This document shows, in pieces, positions 61,085 through 64,000 of a stretch of 64,000 bases of DNA; position 1 is the first letter of the stretch; each line of letters opens with the position of its first letter. The translations under genes were made by a program, and so were the position numbers. Below the pieces are notes generated by a model. The model saw only the letters and a list, made by a program, of their open reading frames with translations, searched no databases and was not told the DNA's origin. This stretch comes from Mannheimia indoligenes (GTDB lineage: Bacteria > Pseudomonadota > Gammaproteobacteria > Enterobacterales > Pasteurellaceae). The stretch is from contig NZ_JBAJJM010000012.1 in the NCBI RefSeq assembly GCF_036880405.1, positions 1 through 64,000 on the forward strand, written 5' to 3'.

Positions 61085-61170
61085 ATATAATTATCAGAAA
61101 TTTAACCTTTTTGATCGCATAATACTAAAAATTGAACAATCTCATTTAATTGAGCATTTATAAAAAGTAA

Positions 61171-61198
61171 AAACCCCGATAATTTCTTATCAGGGTTT
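61171..61198 (-). terminator. Terminator of the second tRNA unit
   Basis: AAACCC-C-GATAA / TTATC-A-GGGTTT hairpin. Compared with the first copy, one stem pair changed from G-C to A-T on both sides, so pairing is kept. It lies upstream of the first unit's promoter, making the two units independent. Confidence 0.85.
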
Positions 61199-61205
61199 CC
61201 AAATA

Positions 61206-61281
61206 TGGCTCCTCCTGCGGGACTCGAACCTGCGACATATGGATTAACAGTCCACCGTTCTACCGACTGAACTAAGGAGGA
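61206..61281 (-). tRNA. tRNA-Asn (anticodon GTT), copy 2
   Basis: Exactly 328 bases from the first copy and identical to it as far as I can read. Encoded CCA, anticodon GTT. Confidence 0.97.
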
Positions 61282-61286
61282 ATAGA

Positions 61287-61362
61287 TGGTGCCTCGAGGC
61301 GGAATCGAACCACCGACACGGGGATTTTCAATCCCCTGCTCTACCGACTGAGCTATCGAGGC
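61287..61362 (-). tRNA. tRNA-Phe (anticodon GAA), copy 2
   Basis: Second copy, 328 bases from the first, with the same five-base spacer to tRNA-Asn. Anticodon GAA, encoded CCA. Confidence 0.97.
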
Positions 61363-61380
61363 AACGTCGTTGCGTGGTGC

Positions 61381-61409
61381 ATTATGCTGATTTCAGTCCT
61401 CAACGTCAA
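61381..61409 (-). promoter_or_regulatory. Promoter of the second tRNA unit
   Basis: Minus strand TTGACG (61404-61409), 17-base spacer, CATAAT (61381-61386), followed by a GC-richer discriminator (GCACCACGC), as is usual for stable RNA promoters. Confidence 0.85.
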
Positions 61410-61493
61410 ACACTTTTTGCTGAATTTAAAAAAATGCCTGTTTAAATGTGCTTTTTTTATACTTTTAGGCTAAAAAACAACATAATTCACGTA

Positions 61494-62591
61494 TTATCGA
61501 ATATTTCGATATTTTTCTCTCGCTGTTGTTACTTTTCTTAAATAATTTCTTGCTTGAGAAGATGGGTGAGCGGTGGTTAAAATACGATAAACCGCATCGG
61601 CAGATAAATCGTTAATTCTATCAATCGCTTCATACTTATCGGAATCAAACACCCGCAATACCGCACCGGCACCACTGTTATAAGCGGAGATCATCGCATA
61701 ACGTTTTGCAACAGGGTCAGCAATGCCATCTAAGTATTCATCACGCAAAATAGTTAAGTAGAGCGTACCGGCATCAATATTATTTGATGGATTGTACAGA
61801 TATTCACGGCTTGGTTGCCCCCCCATACCTTTACGGGCAAAAATATCACGTCCGGCAGTACGAGGCACAACCTGCATCAAACCAATTGCATTCGCATAAC
61901 TTACCGCATAAGGGTTGAATGCTGATTCCACTTCCATAATCCCTAAAATGAGGCTTGGCTCAATACCATATTGTCTCGCCATTTTACGCACAAGCGGTAA
62001 GTATTGTCTTGCACGGACTTCAACGTGCCCTTCCACCATTTTAATCGCTACATACATCGCATTTCGACCATTTTTTAAGCGACGAGTTTGGGCTTTATGT
62101 TGAATAAGATAGGTAGCAAAATCATTTGCAAGAGCGACATTAGTAATATCACGACCGAATTGATCTTTTATCTGACCTTTTAAGAACGGATTTGTACTAA
62201 TTGGCACATCGCCTGATGCAAACAAGTCAATGCCTTTAGGATCTCGACCCATTAATAAAGTGTGAACAATGGAGTTACGGAGATGATTTTGATCGCCTAA
62301 GGTCTCAATAGTAATCACCCCTTCTTCAAAGGAAATGTGGCTACGAGTGTAGAATTTATCCGTATATTTTACGTAATCTTTTTTACTCGCCACTAAAAGC
62401 TCATTACTTCCCCAAATATCATCAATATTATGAGAAAACTGACCGGTTAAAATATCTAACCCATTAGTATCTTTTGAATAATCTACACGAGTAGATTTCG
62501 GTTTTTTACCACTGGAAGATTTATTGCTTCCACAGGCAATAAGAAAAGGAATAATTGCCAGCATTGGCAAATATTTTGCATATTTTTTCAT
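61494..62591 (-). CDS. mltC: Membrane-bound lytic murein transglycosylase C
   Basis: 365 residues, lipoprotein signal ending at Cys20 (LIAC). An N-terminal MltC-specific domain (to about 190) is followed by a lysozyme-like SLT domain: IEPSLILGIMEVESAFNPYAVS contains the catalytic Glu, then NAIGLMQVVPRTAGRD. It cleaves peptidoglycan glycan strands at the outer membrane. Third gene of mutY-yggX-mltC, the same order as in E. coli. Confidence 0.95.
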   Translation of the reverse strand: MKKYAKYLPMLAIIPFLIACGSNKSSSGKKPKSTRVDYSKDTNGLDILTGQFSHNIDDIWGSNELLVASKKDYVKYTDKFYTRSHISFEEGVITIETLGDQNHLRNSIVHTLLMGRDPKGIDLFASGDVPISTNPFLKGQIKDQFGRDITNVALANDFATYLIQHKAQTRRLKNGRNAMYVAIKMVEGHVEVRARQYLPLVRKMARQYGIEPSLILGIMEVESAFNPYAVSYANAIGLMQVVPRTAGRDIFARKGMGGQPSREYLYNPSNNIDAGTLYLTILRDEYLDGIADPVAKRYAMISAYNSGAGAVLRVFDSDKYEAIDRINDLSADAVYRILTTAHPSSQARNYLRKVTTAREKYRNIR

Positions 62592-62609
62592 TTTGAATTT
62601 AACCTTGAA

Positions 62610-62879
62610 TTATTCGATTGGCTTGTAGCCTTCAATGACGATTTCTTTACCTTCAAACAAGAAATTGACCATCTCTTCTTCAAGTAATTTGCGATGTTCC
62701 GGATTCATCATACTGAGTTTTTTTTCATTAACGATCATTGTTTGTTTTTTGATCCACTCAGACCAAGCTTGTTTGCTGATAGTATCAAAAATACGTTTGC
62801 CGAGTTCGCCCGGATACAGTTGAAAGTCTAAGCCTTCGGCATCTTGTTTTAGGTATTCGCAAAATACGGTACGAGCCAT
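62610..62879 (-). CDS. yggX: YggX iron-trafficking/oxidative-protection protein
   Basis: 89 residues (E. coli YggX: 91). MARTVFCEYLKQDAEGLDFQ with conserved Cys7, and PGELGKRIFDTISKQAWSEW. Proposed to protect iron-sulfur proteins and assist MutY, with which it is co-transcribed here (10-base gap). Confidence 0.95.
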   Translation of the reverse strand: MARTVFCEYLKQDAEGLDFQLYPGELGKRIFDTISKQAWSEWIKKQTMIVNEKKLSMMNPEHRKLLEEEMVNFLFEGKEIVIEGYKPIE

Positions 62880-62889
62880 AATCTAATCC

Positions 62890-63990
62890 TTAATTTTTGT
62901 TTGTTACGCTAAACGCCAGTTCATCTAAAATGCGTTTAACCGGCGTGGCTAAACCTATTTCATTATGTTGGCTGAAATCATACCAATAATCCGCCTTTGA
63001 AGATACAGTAGAAAGGTAATTTCCTGCGTTTTCTTCTGCCACAAGCGGTAAGATTTTAGCTATTTTTTGCACATTTAGATCTACCAAAATGGGGGTGATA
63101 TCTAAATGAAAATGGCTGAATGTGTGTCTAAAAGTGGTTAATTGTTGCGAAATTTGTAAATTTCCTACTAAATCTGACCGCTTGAGTTCCTCTAAACTAC
63201 CAAATTGTGGAAAGGCAAATAATCCACCCCAAATACCTTTTGCTTCCCGCTTTTGTAATAACACTTTTGAGCCGTTTTTCAGAATTAAAAAATAGGCTTG
63301 GCGTTCGGGGAGCGTTTTCTTTGGCTTCTTGGCTGGGAATTTATCCCACGCTTGCATTGCATTTGTTTGGCAATGTTCTTGTAATGGGCAGAGCAGGCAT
63401 TTTGGCTTAGAGCGAGTACAAATCATCGCCCCTAAATCCATCATTGCTTGGTTAAAATCAGCCACCTGTTCTGTTGGCGTAACACTTTCACTTAACTGCC
63501 AAAGTTGGTTTTCAACCGCCTTTTCGCCAGCCCAGCCTTCCACCGCAAAATAGCGGCTTAACACACGTTTAACGTTGCCATCTAAAATCGGGTGCGGAGC
63601 ATCTAACACCGAAGACAAAATCGCCCCAGCCGTACTTCTCCCCACACCGGACAATGCCAGTACATCATCAAATGTTGTGGGAAACTCGCCACCAAATTCA
63701 TCTCGAATTTGAATTGCCGCTTTATGCAAGTTTCTCGCTCGTGCGTAGTAGCCCAAGCCCGTCCATAAATGCAGCACTTCATCAATAGAGCCATTAGCTA
63801 AGTCAGTAACAGTTGGAAATCGTTCCGTAAAACGTGCAAAATAAGGAATAACGGTGGCAACTTGAGTTTGTTGCAACATCACTTCTGACAACCAAACTTT
63901 ATACAAGGTTTTATTTTGTTGCCAAGGCAAATGTTTACGCCCGTATTGCTCAAACCACGCTAATACAGATTTTGCAAATGGATCAGACAC
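62890..63990 (-). CDS. mutY: Adenine DNA glycosylase MutY
   Basis: 366 residues. It removes adenine mispaired with 8-oxoguanine. Catalytic Glu36 (SEVMLQQTQVATVIPY) and Asp137 (ILDGNVKRV), helix-hairpin-helix LSGVGRSTAGAI, iron-sulfur cysteines 191, 198, 201 and 207, and a C-terminal NUDIX-like domain for 8-oxoguanine recognition. The start lies 10 bases from the window edge, so the promoter is not visible. Confidence 0.96.
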   Translation of the reverse strand: MSDPFAKSVLAWFEQYGRKHLPWQQNKTLYKVWLSEVMLQQTQVATVIPYFARFTERFPTVTDLANGSIDEVLHLWTGLGYYARARNLHKAAIQIRDEFGGEFPTTFDDVLALSGVGRSTAGAILSSVLDAPHPILDGNVKRVLSRYFAVEGWAGEKAVENQLWQLSESVTPTEQVADFNQAMMDLGAMICTRSKPKCLLCPLQEHCQTNAMQAWDKFPAKKPKKTLPERQAYFLILKNGSKVLLQKREAKGIWGGLFAFPQFGSLEELKRSDLVGNLQISQQLTTFRHTFSHFHLDITPILVDLNVQKIAKILPLVAEENAGNYLSTVSSKADYWYDFSQHNEIGLATPVKRILDELAFSVTNKN

Positions 63991-64000
63991 TTTCGCTGTC

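Larger units (their letters stand above)
60836..61363 (-). repeat. Tandem duplication of a tRNA-Phe/tRNA-Asn transcription unit
   Basis: Direct repeat with a 328-base period: terminator, tRNA-Asn, tRNA-Phe (60843-61035 and 61171-61363) and then a similar promoter. The tRNAs and the five-base spacer are identical; the promoter spacers and leader regions have diverged. Confidence 0.9.

Noticed and set aside
60836..61363. CRISPR-like or integrative element repeat
   Set aside because: The repeats are two complete tRNA transcription units; there are no spacers, integrase gene or attachment-site duplication.

Overview
The window is a chromosomal segment of a Pasteurellaceae bacterium. The clearest sign is the recurring DNA-uptake signal ACAAGCGGTC, usually followed by an A/T-rich stretch ending in TTTGCAAA. 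This is the Actinobacillus pleuropneumoniae/Mannheimia type of uptake sequence (the Haemophilus influenzae type has core AAGTGCGGT). Base composition is AT-rich, and gene order (slyX-fkpA-yheO-tusDCB, mutY-yggX-mltC, rimO-ngt) fits the same family. An intact tryptophanase operon predicts an indole-positive organism. The species cannot be named from this sequence. There is no prophage, insertion sequence, CRISPR array or rRNA operon.

Layout. 0-9.2 kb: a capsule locus with three biosynthetic genes on the minus strand (an alpha/beta-hydrolase and two glycosyltransferase-like proteins, one resembling polysialyltransferases), divergent from a four-gene ABC capsule exporter. An AlbA/Schlafen-type regulator-like gene flanks it. 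9.3-10.4 kb: small membrane proteins of the YqjD/YqjE/YqjK type. 10.5-13.5 kb: tnaC-tnaA-tnaB, with an unannotated leader peptide and a CRP site. 13.5-22.6 kb: phosphosugar uptake: glpD, glpT, glpQ and afuABC. 22.6-24 kb: a MarR regulator with a transport-like membrane protein. 24-27 kb: a glycine-zipper lipoprotein, a DeoR regulator and glmS. 27-30.3 kb: a cysteine-type ABC importer. 30.3-38.2 kb: a complete L-ascorbate (ula) regulon with a fused UlaA-UlaB permease and an embedded aphA phosphatase. 38.2-42.8 kb: a glycerate-type regulon (kinase, GntP permease, CdaR) and an esterase. 43-46.6 kb: glycyl-radical enzyme yjjI, activase yjjW and nupC. 46.7-50 kb: cytoplasmic N-glycosyltransferase ngt with rimO. 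50-53.6 kb: mtnN, slyX, fkpA, yheO, tusDCB. 53.7-59 kb: an outer-membrane protein, an ATP-grasp/esterase pair, and a lone PAS protein followed by a diflavin reductase. 59-64 kb: ffh, two tandem tRNA-Asn/tRNA-Phe units, mltC, yggX and mutY.

How the parts fit. Near-perfect TGTGA-N6-TCACA sites stand before tnaC, glpT, afuA, ulaA and yjjI, and a weaker one before glpD, so much of the window looks like a CRP-controlled scavenging regulon: tryptophan, glycerophosphodiesters, hexose phosphates, ascorbate and perhaps nucleosides. The afuA product carries the residues I recall as sugar-phosphate ligands, and its CRP site is at a class II position, so the 'iron transporter' label often given to this family probably does not apply. 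Several convergent gene pairs are separated by head-to-head uptake sequences that can fold as terminators.

Limits: everything here was read by eye. Start sites were chosen by ribosome-binding-site spacing, promoters and operators are pattern matches, and family assignments rest on recognised motifs and remembered homologues rather than searches.
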